From: Shewanella khirikhana
GTDB taxonomy: Bacteria > Pseudomonadota > Gammaproteobacteria > Enterobacterales > Shewanellaceae
Direction: 5' to 3'
Assembly (NCBI RefSeq): GCF_003957745.1
Contig: NZ_CP020373.1
Coordinates: forward strand, 3,829,501 to 3,893,500
DNA length: 64,000 nt
Position numbers and translations under genes: made by a program. Of the stretch, positions 32,807-41,674 are shown piece after piece. Position 1 is the first letter of the stretch; each line of letters starts with the position of its first letter. A model generated the notes under the pieces. It saw only the letters and a list, made by a program, of their open reading frames with translations. It ran no database searches and had not been told where the DNA came from.

Positions 32807-33882
32807 CTTCTTCTATGGAATTCGCCCTCTACCCCTACCGTATCGCCCTCTCCCGCCCCTTACCGGTGGGCAAGCAGCGCATCGACCACAGACAGGGCCT
32901 GGTGCTCGAAGCGCGTTTGGATGGTATATCCGCTTTTGCCGAGATAGCCCCGCTGTCGGGGATCGATATCGATGGCGAAACGCTGCAGGGCTTCAGCAGG
33001 GAGTCTTTGGATGATTGTATTGCCGCGCTTAAGACCAGCCTGAAACAGCTTACCACCCTGGATGAGCTGGAGCTGGCCGCCGATGACGCCAGCCTGCCCG
33101 CTATCGGCTGGGGCCTTGGTGTGGCTGTGGCCAAACTCAGGGGCCATTTCGGCCACAGCATTGATGATACCGCCCGCACCCCATGCGTCCCGGCGGTGCC
33201 CTTGCTGTATCTAAACCCGGGCGAAAGTCTCGATGCTCTGACATTAAGAGTCAAAGCACTGCCGGATGCGACCCGCTTTGCCAAGGTCAAGGTGGCGCAA
33301 ACCTCCATGGAGGAGGAACTTCGGCTTATCCATACCATTTTGGCGGCCAGGCCCACACTTAAGCTGCGCCTCGATGCCAATCAGGGCTTTGAGCTCGACA
33401 CCGCCATCGACTTTTGCGCCTGCCTGCCGCTGCAGAGCATCGACTATATCGAAGAGCCCTGCCGCAACCCGCAGGACAACCCGGCCCTGAACCGTGCCAC
33501 CGGCATCGGCTTCGCGCTGGACGAATCCATTGCCTCAGGGACAGACGCGCAGCATTTACCCCAAGACCCACAGGCTCAGGGCCTTAAAGCATTGGTGCTC
33601 AAACCCATGCTGCTGGGCTCACCCGCCAGAGTGCAACGACTTATCGACCAGGCCCATACCCTCGGGGTGCGCTGCGTTATCAGCTCAAGCCTCGAGTCTT
33701 CCCTCGGCATAGATGCGCTCAGGCAATTTGCTGCCATAACGACCCCGGATGAAGCGCCGGGGCTGGATACTCTGGCCGCCTTCGATGCCGACTGTGTGCT
33801 GCCAAGCGGCAAGAGCCGACTGCTTACACCCAGTGCCCCGGGCTCGATTCAGGGTTCTGAAATTGGGGCTTCACTGCTTTGA
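32803..33882 (+). CDS. menC: o-Succinylbenzoate synthase
   Basis: MenC dehydrates the MenH product to o-succinylbenzoate. It is a 359-residue enolase-superfamily barrel enzyme with AKVKVAQ carrying the catalytic Lys pair, LRLDANQGFEL with a metal Asp, IEEPCRNP with a metal Glu, and ALDESIAS with the third metal ligand. The second active-site Lys lies in KALVLKPMLLG. These match E. coli MenC positions. The start overlaps menH by four bases. Length is a little above E. coli MenC (320), with the extra in internal loops. Confidence 0.93.
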   Translation: MTSSMEFALYPYRIALSRPLPVGKQRIDHRQGLVLEARLDGISAFAEIAPLSGIDIDGETLQGFSRESLDDCIAALKTSLKQLTTLDELELAADDASLPAIGWGLGVAVAKLRGHFGHSIDDTARTPCVPAVPLLYLNPGESLDALTLRVKALPDATRFAKVKVAQTSMEEELRLIHTILAARPTLKLRLDANQGFELDTAIDFCACLPLQSIDYIEEPCRNPQDNPALNRATGIGFALDESIASGTDAQHLPQDPQAQGLKALVLKPMLLGSPARVQRLIDQAHTLGVRCVISSSLESSLGIDALRQFAAITTPDEAPGLDTLAAFDADCVLPSGKSRLLTPSAPGSIQGSEIGASLL

Positions 33883-35297
33883 CGGCATCAACCGCACTGT
33901 CGCCGCTGCAACAGGCCGCAAAGCGCTGGCCCGATGCCTGCGCCCTGCACTGGGACGATACCCGCCTCAGCTACCGCGAGCTGGCAATCAAAGCACGACA
34001 CATTGGCGCCGTGCTTAAACAGGCAGGCATTAAACGGCTGGGAGTCATTGGCCGCAACAGCCCCGAGCAGGTGCTGCTTTACTGGGGCTGTGTGGAGGCT
34101 GGCAGCCTGTATTGCCCGCTGTCCTGGCGCTTCCCAGAGGCGCAGCTTGAAAAGCTCGCCAGGCGGCTGGAACTGGATGCCATCTATTATGGCGATCCTC
34201 AAATACCCAGGCTTGGCGCCATCGACGGGTTTTCAATCACTGCATGCCCAAACACCCATGCTGAAACGGACACGCCCGAGCCCGGCCTTATCGACTGGCA
34301 GGCACCGGTTAATCTGGTACTGACCTCGGGCTCCAGCGGCGAGCCCAAAGCCGCGCTGCACAGCCTGGCCAACCACATGGCCAGCGCCACTGGGTCGGCG
34401 TCACTCATCCCCCTTGAGCCAGGCGACAGCTGGCTGTTATCACTGCCGCTGTTTCATATCGGTGGACTGGCGATTTTGCACCGCTGCGTACTCGCGGGCG
34501 CCTGCGTGGCCATTCCTACCGAACCCTCACTCAGCGACAGCCTCGCCCAGCTCAAGCCAACCCATGTGTCACTGGTGGCAGCTCAGCTAAGCGAACTGCT
34601 GTGCTCTGCGCCCGAGCGGCTGTCATCGGTGAAAGCCTTGCTGCTTGGCGGCGGCGCCATGCCTGCATCCTTGCTGGAGAGCATGAAAGGCCTCGGGATT
34701 GCTGCGTTTGGCAGCTACGGCATGACGGAAATGAGCTCACAAATCACCACCGGGCCAGCCAACAGTGAAGGCGCCAGCGGTACTCTGCTGCCCGGGCGGC
34801 AACTGCGCACTGAGGAGGGAGAAATTCAGGTGCGCGGCGATACCCTGTTTCTGGGCTATCTGACGCCAAACGGCATAGAAAGGCCACTGACCATAGACGG
34901 CTGGTTTGCCACCAGAGACAAAGGCCACCTCGATGCTGACGGTCGGCTGTTTGTGGCAGGTCGGCTGGATAACATGTTTGTTTGCGGCGGCGAAAACCTG
35001 CAACCGGAGGAAGTGGAGGCGGCGCTGTGTCGTCATCCAGCCATCGCCAAGGCGCTGGTATTTGCGTTGGCTGACGCACGCTTTGGTAACTTGCCCCACG
35101 CCATGCTGCGCTTAAGGCAGGATGGCGGCACCATGCCAAGCCAAGCTGAGCTGGATGCGTTTCTTGCCAGCCAGATTGCCCGCTTCAAGCGGCCCCGACG
35201 CTACTTTTCCTGGCCCGATATAGGCAGCACCGGCCTTAAGCCCAATCGGAAGGCGCTGGTACAGGCGCTGCTGACGCGAGAAGGCCTGAGCGGTTAA
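33879..35297 (+). CDS. menE: o-Succinylbenzoate-CoA ligase
   Basis: MenE activates o-succinylbenzoate with ATP and CoA, the step before ring closure by MenB. The protein has 472 residues of the adenylate-forming family: P-loop LVLTSGSSGEPKAALHS, GSYGMTEMSSQ as the A5 region, GWFATRDKGHLDADGRL as A7, and GRLDNMFVCGGENLQPEEVE as the A8 hinge. Lys of the A10 motif is in KPNRKALV. The start is TTG at 33879, overlapping the menC stop, so the gene is coupled to menC. The rest of the pathway (menF, menB, menA) is not in this window. A bidirectional terminator follows. Confidence 0.94.
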   Translation: MTASTALSPLQQAAKRWPDACALHWDDTRLSYRELAIKARHIGAVLKQAGIKRLGVIGRNSPEQVLLYWGCVEAGSLYCPLSWRFPEAQLEKLARRLELDAIYYGDPQIPRLGAIDGFSITACPNTHAETDTPEPGLIDWQAPVNLVLTSGSSGEPKAALHSLANHMASATGSASLIPLEPGDSWLLSLPLFHIGGLAILHRCVLAGACVAIPTEPSLSDSLAQLKPTHVSLVAAQLSELLCSAPERLSSVKALLLGGGAMPASLLESMKGLGIAAFGSYGMTEMSSQITTGPANSEGASGTLLPGRQLRTEEGEIQVRGDTLFLGYLTPNGIERPLTIDGWFATRDKGHLDADGRLFVAGRLDNMFVCGGENLQPEEVEAALCRHPAIAKALVFALADARFGNLPHAMLRLRQDGGTMPSQAELDAFLASQIARFKRPRRYFSWPDIGSTGLKPNRKALVQALLTREGLSG

Positions 35298-35327
35298 CAA
35301 AGGCTAACTCGAACGCTAAACAGGCAT

Positions 35328-35356
35328 AAAAAAACCGGCGCTCAGGCCGGTTTTTT
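35328..35356. terminator. Bidirectional terminator between menE and rpoH
   Basis: A-rich stem AAAACCGGC (35331-35339) pairs with GCCGGTTTT (35346-35354) around a 6-base loop, with A and T runs on the two flanks. It can end both menE (plus) and rpoH (minus). Confidence 0.9.
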
Positions 35357-35371
35357 CAGACTCGCCGGAAG

Positions 35372-36229
35372 TTAGACTTCCATGCAGGCCTTAAGTTTGT
35401 TCATGGCATTCTTTTCAAGCTGGCGAATACGCTCGGCAGATACCTGATACTGCTCAGCCAGCTCCTGCAGGGTGACTTTGTCGTCATCCAACCAGCGGGC
35501 ACGCAGAATGTGTTGGCTGCGCTCGTCCAGAGTCTTGATGGCCGACAGCAAACGATTCTGGGCAGCAGATTCCCAGTTGTCGTTTTCGATGTTGGCCGCC
35601 AAATCGGAAGAGTGGTCTTCCAGATAATGCACAGGCGCGAAGCTCTCGTCATCGTCGTGGTCGTTCACCAGATCGAAGGCCTGATCCTGGGCCGCCATGC
35701 GCGACTCCATCTCAGTTACGTCTTCCTTCGATACCCCAAGGTTTTCCGCTACCATGGCCACTTCATCATCTGAGAACCAGCCCAGACGCTGTTTAGCCTT
35801 GCGCAGATTAAAGAACAGCTTGCGCTGTGCCTTGGTGGTGGCCACCTTGACGATGCGCCAGTTTTTGAGGACGTATTCGTGGATCTCGGCTTTAATCCAA
35901 TGCACAGCAAAGGATACCAGACGCACGCCTACATCGGGATCGAATCGCTTAACGGCCTTCATCAGACCTATGTTGCCTTCCTGAATAAGGTCAGCCTGAG
36001 GCAGACCGTAGCCAGAGTAACTTTTGGCAACGTGCACTACAAAGCGCAGGTGGGACATAATCAGCTGCTTAGCCGCCTGCAGGTCACCGGTTTCCTGCAA
36101 ACGCTTGGCGAGCTGATACTCCTGCTCCGCCTCCAGCATGGGCATGCTGTTGACCGAGTGAATATAAGCTTCAAGGCTACCTGCTCCCTGGGGGACCATC
36201 AGTGCCATTGATTGCGTTTGTCCAGTCAT
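35372..36229 (-). CDS. rpoH: RNA polymerase heat-shock sigma factor sigma-32
   Basis: RpoH directs RNA polymerase to heat-shock promoters. It has 285 residues with region 2 (QADLIQEGNIGLMKAVKRFDP, FAVHWIKAEIHEYVLKNWRIVK in separate blocks), the RpoH box QRKLFFNLRKAKQRLG that marks sigma-32, and region 4 (RWLDDDKVTLQELAEQYQVS, AERIRQLEKNAMNKL). It lies downstream of ftsYEX on the same strand, as in E. coli, but has its own promoter (36289-36317). Regulation by DnaK and FtsH is expected from the family. Confidence 0.96.
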   Translation of the reverse strand: MTGQTQSMALMVPQGAGSLEAYIHSVNSMPMLEAEQEYQLAKRLQETGDLQAAKQLIMSHLRFVVHVAKSYSGYGLPQADLIQEGNIGLMKAVKRFDPDVGVRLVSFAVHWIKAEIHEYVLKNWRIVKVATTKAQRKLFFNLRKAKQRLGWFSDDEVAMVAENLGVSKEDVTEMESRMAAQDQAFDLVNDHDDDESFAPVHYLEDHSSDLAANIENDNWESAAQNRLLSAIKTLDERSQHILRARWLDDDKVTLQELAEQYQVSAERIRQLEKNAMNKLKACMEV

Positions 36230-36288
36230 TGGTTCTCCTGATTACTTCTCACTTGAGCCTTTACCCGAGGTTCGGGGAGGGCTGATGA

Positions 36289-36317
36289 ACTATCGGCCAT
36301 CTGACATGTCATGTCAA
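36289..36317 (-). promoter_or_regulatory. Sigma-70 type promoter of rpoH
   Basis: On the minus strand a perfect -35 TTGACA (36317-36312) and a -10 GATAGT (36294-36289) are 17 bases apart, about 60 bases before the rpoH start. The -35 overlaps a GACAT-GTC-ATGTC dyad (36303-36315). Further rpoH promoters, for example for sigma-E or sigma-32, were not resolved. Confidence 0.6.
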
Positions 36318-36416
36318 GGCTGGCTCCAAGCCACCTATTCCGGAAAGCTATTTTGGCCCCGCAAACAGGACTTCTCAAGTGAACAAAAGTTCATTTTTTG
36401 CGCGTCTGAGCGGGGC

Positions 36417-37382
36417 TTAAGAGGGCTCAATCGCCCGCAGGTGTTGGCGTACCGACAGATATGAGCCAAGCCAGCCAAGGAAGGAGGCCAGAAACACCAG
36501 TTGGATCAGCTCGGTAAAGCTTAAGGACGCCATTTCGATATCGCTGCCGTACAGCCCCAAAAGCTCGGCAATGGCGCCATCCAGATACCACACCAGCAGG
36601 TTGATGATGATCCAGGCCAGAATGCCGCCAATCACGCCATACCAGATGCCGGTGTACAGAAACGGCCGCTGAATAAAGGCTTCGGTAGCGCCCACCAGTT
36701 TCATCACCTCGATTTCGTTGCGGCGGTTCATAATCGCCAAACGAATGGTGTTACCAATCACCAGCACCACCGCCAGCACCAACAGGGCTGCAATCGCCAT
36801 TACGGTGCGCTCCAGCAAACGGATCACCGCCTGCAAGCGTTCCAGCCACTCGATATCGAGGCGACCGAAGCTCACTTCCTGTTCGCGCTCCAGCTTGCCA
36901 AGCAGCTCGCGGGCGCCCACCGGGGTGGAATATTTGGCGGTTGGCGTCACTGTTACCACCGCTGGCAGCGGGTTAGCGTCCAGATAAGACAGGGCTTCGC
37001 CAAAGCCCGACAACTGCTGGAACTCCGCCAGCGCCTGATCGCGGTTGATATACTGCACCTCGGCGATTTCCGGGTACACCTTAATACGGGAAATCAGGCT
37101 TTGAATGGCCTGCTCGTTGCGGCCTTCATCGATAAACAGGGAAATTTCAGCGGCGCTGTTCCAGGACTGGGTGATGGTATCGGCATTTTTCACCAGCACC
37201 TGCAAGGCGGCGGGCAGACTCAGGCTCACCCCCAGCACGGCCATGGTCATCAGTGACGATACCGGATTGCGCCACAGCTCGCCGATACTGGCCATGCCCT
37301 GCTGAATATGGCGGATAAAGAACATCACAATCTGGCCGGTAAAGGGCAATTTGCTGCGGGTCAGCTCTCCGTGTTCGCGCAT
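36417..37382 (-). CDS. ftsX: Cell division protein FtsX
   Basis: FtsX is the membrane part of the FtsEX complex that activates cell-wall amidases at the septum through EnvC. The protein has 321 residues with a cytoplasmic N-terminus, a first membrane helix near 40-62, a large periplasmic domain (about 65-190) and three helices at the C-terminus (about 195-220, 245-270, 290-310). The AIMNRRNEIEVMKLVGATEAFI stretch (split here as AIMNRRNEIEVMKLVGA and TEAFI) is the FtsX coupling loop. It lies 11 bases after ftsE in ftsY-ftsE-ftsX. Confidence 0.94.
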   Translation of the reverse strand: MREHGELTRSKLPFTGQIVMFFIRHIQQGMASIGELWRNPVSSLMTMAVLGVSLSLPAALQVLVKNADTITQSWNSAAEISLFIDEGRNEQAIQSLISRIKVYPEIAEVQYINRDQALAEFQQLSGFGEALSYLDANPLPAVVTVTPTAKYSTPVGARELLGKLEREQEVSFGRLDIEWLERLQAVIRLLERTVMAIAALLVLAVVLVIGNTIRLAIMNRRNEIEVMKLVGATEAFIQRPFLYTGIWYGVIGGILAWIIINLLVWYLDGAIAELLGLYGSDIEMASLSFTELIQLVFLASFLGWLGSYLSVRQHLRAIEPS

Positions 37383-37393
37383 GGTCAGCTCCT

Positions 37394-38083
37394 TTATTCG
37401 CCGCGGCGCAGCGGCTCGCCAATTTCGCGCGCCCCCAGCATACGGCCCTGGCGCAGGGTCAGGGTGCGGTATTTCATCCGGGCGATAAGCCCCAGATCGT
37501 GGGTGGCGATGAGTACCGTGGTGCCGGCATCGTTGAAGGTCTCAAACAAGCGCAGAATGTCCATCGACAACTTGGGGTCGAGGTTACCCGTAGGCTCATC
37601 CGCCAGCAGCAGTGCGGGCTTGTTGACGATGGCGCGGGCAATACCCACCCGCTGCTGTTCACCGCCGGAGAGCATGATGGGGTTATGACGCTCTTTGCCA
37701 TACAGGCCCACCATGTCCAGCGCTGCGGCCACCCGCTTTTTGATTTCGCCGTGGGTAAAGCCTTCGATAACCAGTGGCAGCGCCACGTTGTCGAACACGC
37801 TTCGGTCCATCAGCAGGTGGTGATTCTGAAAAATCATGCCGATTTCGCGGCGCAGATAAGGCACGTGGCGACGGCTGATATCGGCAATATCGTGGCCGTT
37901 GATATACACCTTGCCGGCACTGGCGCGCTCGATAACCGTGATGAGTTTGAGCAGGGTACTCTTGCCCGCCCCCGAGTGTCCGGTGAGGAAGGCCATCTCG
38001 CCGCGGCGCAGATGGAAATTCACATCGGACAGGGCCTTTTGCCCGCCGGGGTAGACCTTGCTGACCTGCTCAAATCGAATCAT
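37394..38083 (-). CDS. ftsE: Cell division ATP-binding protein FtsE
   Basis: FtsE is the ABC ATPase of FtsEX. It has 229 residues with Walker A GHSGAGKSTLLKL, the signature LSGGEQQRVGIARAI, Walker B ALLLADEPTGNLD and the switch His in LIATHDLG. All parts for ATP hydrolysis are present. The gene starts in a four-base overlap with ftsY and is followed by ftsX. Confidence 0.95.
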   Translation of the reverse strand: MIRFEQVSKVYPGGQKALSDVNFHLRRGEMAFLTGHSGAGKSTLLKLITVIERASAGKVYINGHDIADISRRHVPYLRREIGMIFQNHHLLMDRSVFDNVALPLVIEGFTHGEIKKRVAAALDMVGLYGKERHNPIMLSGGEQQRVGIARAIVNKPALLLADEPTGNLDPKLSMDILRLFETFNDAGTTVLIATHDLGLIARMKYRTLTLRQGRMLGAREIGEPLRRGE

Positions 38084-39753
38084 GGGTTATCCGTTTTCTC
38101 CTGACTGAACAGGGCATCGATAAAGTCGTGAGCGTTGAACACCCGCAGATCGTCGATCTGCTCGCCAACACCTATGTATCGGATAGGAATACCAAATTTA
38201 TCGGCAATGGCAAAGATAACTCCGCCTTTTGCGGTACCATCGAGCTTGGTAATGGAGATACCGGTCACGCCCACGGCCTCTTCAAACAACTTGGCCTGGC
38301 TGATGGCATTCTGGCCGGTGCTGGCATCCAGGGTCAGCATCACTTCATGGGGGGCGCTCTGGTCGAGCTTCTTCATCACCCGCACCACTTTTTTCAGCTC
38401 TTCCATCAGGTGGCTCTTGTTCTGTAAGCGACCGGCGGTGTCACAAATCAGCACATCCACACCCTTGGCCTTGGCCGATTGCAGGGCATCGAACAGCACA
38501 GATGCACTGTCGGCGCCGGTATGCTGCGCCACCACGGGGATATTGTTGCGTTGGCCCCACACCTGCAGCTGTTCAACCGCAGCGGCGCGGAAGGTATCAC
38601 CGGCAGCCAGCATCACGCTCTTGCCCTGGCTCTGATACTGCTTGGCGAGCTTACCGATAGTGGTGGTTTTACCCACACCGTTTACGCCCACCATCAGGAT
38701 CACATAAGGGCCTTCGGCATTTTCAGGCACCAGAGGCACGCTCACAGGCTCCAAAGTGCGCTGCATTTCTTCACGCAGCAGCTCATACAGGGCCTCGGCG
38801 TCTTTCAGTTGCTTGCGACTGGCGTGCTCGGTCAGGCTGTTGATCAGCTTGGAGGTGGTTTCAACCCCCACGTCGGCGATCAGCAGTTGCTCTTCCAGCT
38901 CTTCAAACAGCTCATCATCAATTTTCTTACCGCGGAACAGGCCAATAAAGCCACTGCCGATGTTCTCGCTGGTGCGCATCAAGCCACGCTTCAAACGGGC
39001 GAAGAAGCCTTCTTTCACCGGCTTGGCCTGGGGCTCTGGCTGCACCTCAACATCGGCTGCAACCGCTTGTTCGGCGGCAATACGTTCGGCTTCAACGCGC
39101 TCAGCTTCAAGACGGGCTGCTTCCGCTTGCTCTGCCGCGAGGCATGCGGCCTCAGCTTGCTCGGCAGCAATACGTTCAGCTTCGATACGTTCGGCTTCGA
39201 GACGGGCAGATTCAGCCTGCTCAGCAGCAAGGCGCTCGGCTTCGATACGTTCGGCCTCAAGACGGGCGGCCTCAGCTTGCTCGGCAGCAATACGTTCAGC
39301 TTCGATACGTTCGGCTTCGAGACGGGCAGATTCAGCCTGCTCAGCGGCAATACGTTCTGCTTCAACGCGCTCAGCCTCTACACGCGCAGCTTCGGCTTGT
39401 TCAGCCGCGAAGCGTGCGGCCTCAGCGTGCTCGGCAGCAAGACGTTCGGCTTCAACACGTTCAGCCTCAAGACGGGCGGCTTCGGCGCGGCCGGCTTCAG
39501 CCTGCTCGGCGGCAATACGTTCTGCTTCAACACGTTCTGCTTCAACACGTTCAGCCTCAAGACGAGCAGCTTCCGCTTGCTCTGCGGCTTGGCGCTCAGC
39601 CTGTTCTGCTTGTTCGGCGGCAGCCTGTTCAGCTGCGGCTTGCTCGGCGGCAATGTGTTCCTGCTGGGCACTGGCGCGTTCTGCTTCGGCCTGTTTTGCG
39701 GCCGCATCATCCTTGTCCCGGCGGAACCAGGAGAAAAAACCTTTCTTTGACAT
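38080..39753 (-). CDS. ftsY: Signal recognition particle receptor FtsY with long Ala/Glu-rich N-terminus
   Basis: FtsY is the SRP receptor that docks ribosomes making membrane proteins. It has 557 residues. The C-terminal NG domain is standard: helical N part (KIDDELFEELEEQLLIADVG), G1 MVGVNGVGKTTTIGKLA, G2 DTFRAAAVEQL, G3 ICDTAGRLQNKSHL, and G4 TKLDGTAKGG. The N-terminal A region of about 240 residues is a near-perfect array of EAERIEAERIAAEQAEAAR-like units, which suggests a long single helix or coiled coil; the first residues are SKKGFFSWFRRDK, the membrane-binding amphipathic element. The ATG at 39753 is chosen as it begins with this element. Confidence 0.93.
   Translation of the reverse strand: MSKKGFFSWFRRDKDDAAAKQAEAERASAQQEHIAAEQAAAEQAAAEQAEQAERQAAEQAEAARLEAERVEAERVEAERIAAEQAEAGRAEAARLEAERVEAERLAAEHAEAARFAAEQAEAARVEAERVEAERIAAEQAESARLEAERIEAERIAAEQAEAARLEAERIEAERLAAEQAESARLEAERIEAERIAAEQAEAACLAAEQAEAARLEAERVEAERIAAEQAVAADVEVQPEPQAKPVKEGFFARLKRGLMRTSENIGSGFIGLFRGKKIDDELFEELEEQLLIADVGVETTSKLINSLTEHASRKQLKDAEALYELLREEMQRTLEPVSVPLVPENAEGPYVILMVGVNGVGKTTTIGKLAKQYQSQGKSVMLAAGDTFRAAAVEQLQVWGQRNNIPVVAQHTGADSASVLFDALQSAKAKGVDVLICDTAGRLQNKSHLMEELKKVVRVMKKLDQSAPHEVMLTLDASTGQNAISQAKLFEEAVGVTGISITKLDGTAKGGVIFAIADKFGIPIRYIGVGEQIDDLRVFNAHDFIDALFSQEKTDNP
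39060..39660 (-). repeat. Tandem repeat inside ftsY encoding Ala/Glu/Arg heptad-like units
   Basis: The DNA repeats short blocks such as ATACGTTCGGCTTC and GCTTGCTCGGCAGC many times in mixed order. Two copies of a 110-base stretch around 39165-39230 and 39285-39350 are nearly identical. The code gives alternating EAER and AEQAEAAR modules. The array is a likely place for length variation by slippage or recombination. Confidence 0.8.
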
Positions 39754-39928
39754 CTGTTGTACCGGTCTGTGTTGGCGCGGGGCCGTTTGCGAAGCCGGCG
39801 GCTTCATCGGTCATTCCGTGCCGTCTGGGAAGGTATCCCTGGGGATACGCTTTACGTTAAAATGACGGCCTTTTACGGGGTGGCCTAGTCTACCACTTTC
39901 TTTCTTCGGGCAAAATGACGGGGAACCA

Positions 39929-40567
39929 ATGAGCAGAAATCGTTCATCTGCCGGACGCGGTCAGGGCTCCAAGCCCAAGACCAGCGGCGGTTCGGGCACG
40001 GGTCAGGTGCGGATCATCGGCGGCCAATGGCGCTCGCGCAAGCTGCCAATCAAGGATCTGGAAGGGCTGCGTCCTACCACCGACCGGGTACGTGAAACCC
40101 TGTTTAACTGGATAGCACCGCATTTGCCCCACGCGCGGGTGCTGGATTGCTTCGGCGGCAGCGGTGCGCTGGCACTGGAAGCCCTGTCCCGTTATGCCAG
40201 CTTCGCCAAGGTATTTGAGCTGCAGCGTGAAGCGGCCAATCAGCTTAAGACCAACCTGCAAACCTTAAAGTGCGACAGCGCCGAGGTTGTCAATGGTGAC
40301 ACCCTGGCGCTGCTGGCCTCAGGCACTGCCGAAGGCTTCGATATCGTGTTTATCGACCCGCCATTCAGAAAGGGGCTGGCGGAAGCGACCCTCAACGCCC
40401 TTAAGGCCCACGACTGGCTGAAACAGGGGGCTCTGGTATATCTGGAAACCGAAAGTGAACTGGCAGGCATGGCGCTGCCAGAAGGCTTTGATGAGCTTAA
40501 ACACAAGCTCGCCGGCCAGGTGTGTTACCGATTGCTGCAATTTAACGCAGGAGAGCAAACCCCATGA
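39929..40567 (+). CDS. rsmD: 16S rRNA (guanine(966)-N2)-methyltransferase
   Basis: RsmD methylates G966 of 16S rRNA in the assembled small subunit. The 212-residue protein begins with a basic, flexible Gly/Ser-rich tail, then VRIIGGQWRSRKLPI, RPTTDRVRETLFNW, the SAM motif VLDCFGGSGALALEALSRYA and the catalytic DPPF loop (VFIDPPFRKG). This is the family's standard layout. It is divergent from ftsY, as in E. coli, and overlaps yhhL by four bases. Confidence 0.95.
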   Translation: MSRNRSSAGRGQGSKPKTSGGSGTGQVRIIGGQWRSRKLPIKDLEGLRPTTDRVRETLFNWIAPHLPHARVLDCFGGSGALALEALSRYASFAKVFELQREAANQLKTNLQTLKCDSAEVVNGDTLALLASGTAEGFDIVFIDPPFRKGLAEATLNALKAHDWLKQGALVYLETESELAGMALPEGFDELKHKLAGQVCYRLLQFNAGEQTP

Positions 40568-40857
40568 AATGGCTGACCATGCTTGGCAAACTGGCGACAA
40601 TGGGCGCCTGGGTGATGATGGGTTACAACCTGTTTGTACCCTTCGATGGCAATATAGGTACTCTGCTGAAGATCCTGCTGGGGGTGACTGTGGTAATGCA
40701 CAGCTTCCAGTTGGGCGTGTTTCACCTGCTGTTTAAGAAGCTGTTGCCACTGAAGGGCAGCGACTATTTGCAGGTATTTGCCTTTGGCGTGTTTGCGCTG
40801 CTGGAATACCGGGCACGGGCACTGGCTAAATTTGAGGCCGAGGCGCGTCAACGCTGA
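40564..40857 (+). CDS. yhhL: DUF1145 family membrane protein (YhhL)
   Basis: The protein has 97 residues with three hydrophobic segments (about 6-26, 33-58, 70-88). The pattern LGKLATMGAWVMMGYNLFVPF with a later HSFQLGVFHLL fits DUF1145. E. coli yhhL lies next to rsmD in the same way, which supports the call. Function is unknown. The start is in the rsmD stop (ATGA) after AGGAGAG, so the gene is coupled to rsmD. A bidirectional terminator follows. Confidence 0.82.
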   Translation: MKWLTMLGKLATMGAWVMMGYNLFVPFDGNIGTLLKILLGVTVVMHSFQLGVFHLLFKKLLPLKGSDYLQVFAFGVFALLEYRARALAKFEAEARQR

Positions 40858-40880
40858 TGACTCCTTGAAACGCAGCCACA

Positions 40881-40907
40881 AAAAAGCCCCGCATTGCGGG
40901 GCTTTTT
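40881..40907. terminator. Bidirectional terminator between yhhL and cymA
   Basis: Perfect stem GCCCCGC / GCGGGGC (40886-40892, 40896-40902) with an ATT loop, flanked by A5 and T5, ends the convergent yhhL and cymA genes. Confidence 0.93.
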
Positions 40908-40933
40908 GCTATCGCTATATCTTGCGACCGCTA

Positions 40934-41497
40934 TCAGCTCTTTGGATAGGGGTGGGCAACGCCCTTGTGGCAATCGATACAGGTCTTGCGCTTTTCAGGC
41001 TCTTTCTTGAAGTTGTTGCTGTGCATACGCACGGCCATCTTGCTCATGTTTTCAGACTGGTTCTCGTAAATACGATTGTGGCAGTTCTGACAGGTAGAAG
41101 AATCGATGGCACGCAGGTAGTCACGGGCCAGGTCGGCCTGCTCTTTGCGGTTGGCTTCGAGCCATTCCTGAGTGTTGAAACCATCGATGGTCAGGAAGCC
41201 GATAACGTCCTTGGACACAATGATTTTCTTCTTCAGGTAAGCGAACGGCTCCTGAGCGATGTGACACTGCTGACACTGAACAACAATACCGTTTTTGTTG
41301 TTGCCGTGTGCAGAAGCAAGCACTTCATCTTTAAGGGAATGATTGCTGTGACAGCTCATACAGAACTCGTCTGTACTGGTCATATGCAAGGTGGTCTGAG
41401 TCGCGAAGTAGCCCACTACACCAATGATGATACCCACCAACAACAGGGCAAATATTGAGTATTTCGCGCTGGGTTTGAATAGTGCACGCCAGTTCAT
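40934..41497 (-). CDS. cymA: Tetraheme quinol dehydrogenase CymA (NapC/NirT family)
   Basis: CymA takes electrons from menaquinol and passes them to periplasmic reductases for fumarate, nitrate, nitrite, DMSO, and to the metal-reducing outer membrane conduits. The 187-residue protein begins MNWRALFKPSAKYSI, has one N-terminal membrane helix (about 16-35), and a periplasmic part with four CxxCH heme sites: CMSCH, CQQCH, CQNCH and CIDCH. The VGYFATQTTLHMTST and YGFLTIDG-like (IGFLTIDGFNTQEW) stretches are typical of Shewanella CymA. The ATG at 41497 follows TGGAGA; a GTG one codon earlier is unlikely. It is convergent with yhhL and stands alone. Confidence 0.96.
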   Translation of the reverse strand: MNWRALFKPSAKYSIFALLLVGIIIGVVGYFATQTTLHMTSTDEFCMSCHSNHSLKDEVLASAHGNNKNGIVVQCQQCHIAQEPFAYLKKKIIVSKDVIGFLTIDGFNTQEWLEANRKEQADLARDYLRAIDSSTCQNCHNRIYENQSENMSKMAVRMHSNNFKKEPEKRKTCIDCHKGVAHPYPKS

Positions 41498-41656
41498 CAC
41501 TCTATCTCCAAAATCGGGTTATTGTTTTAGTGTGCCCATAGTAGGGTAATTCGGGTTTCGGAAATTTGACCGCAAGCGGAGTTTTTGAGCGAATCCCCAA
41601 GTTTTGTGCGGGTTTGAGATCCAGCGCAAACTTTGGCCGTCAAATCACGTCTTCCC

Positions 41657-41672
41657 TGATGTTCCAACATCA
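41657..41672. promoter_or_regulatory. Palindrome TGATGTT-CC-AACATCA
   Basis: Perfect 7-bp arms about a 2-base centre, 160 bases before the cymA start and 159 before the metal-rich protein gene. A protein-binding site is likely; the factor is unknown. Confidence 0.4.
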
Positions 41673-41674
41673 AA

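Noticed and set aside
36379..36398. TGAAC-AAAA-GTTCA followed by six T, terminator-like on the plus strand
   Set aside because: No plus-strand gene ends here; both flanking genes (ftsX and rpoH) are on the minus strand, where no T-run follows the stem.
38479..39865. Long plus-strand frames opposite ftsY, one rich in Ser/Ala/Arg repeats
   Set aside because: They arise from the repeat array of ftsY read backwards. The FtsY reading runs into a full NG GTPase domain.
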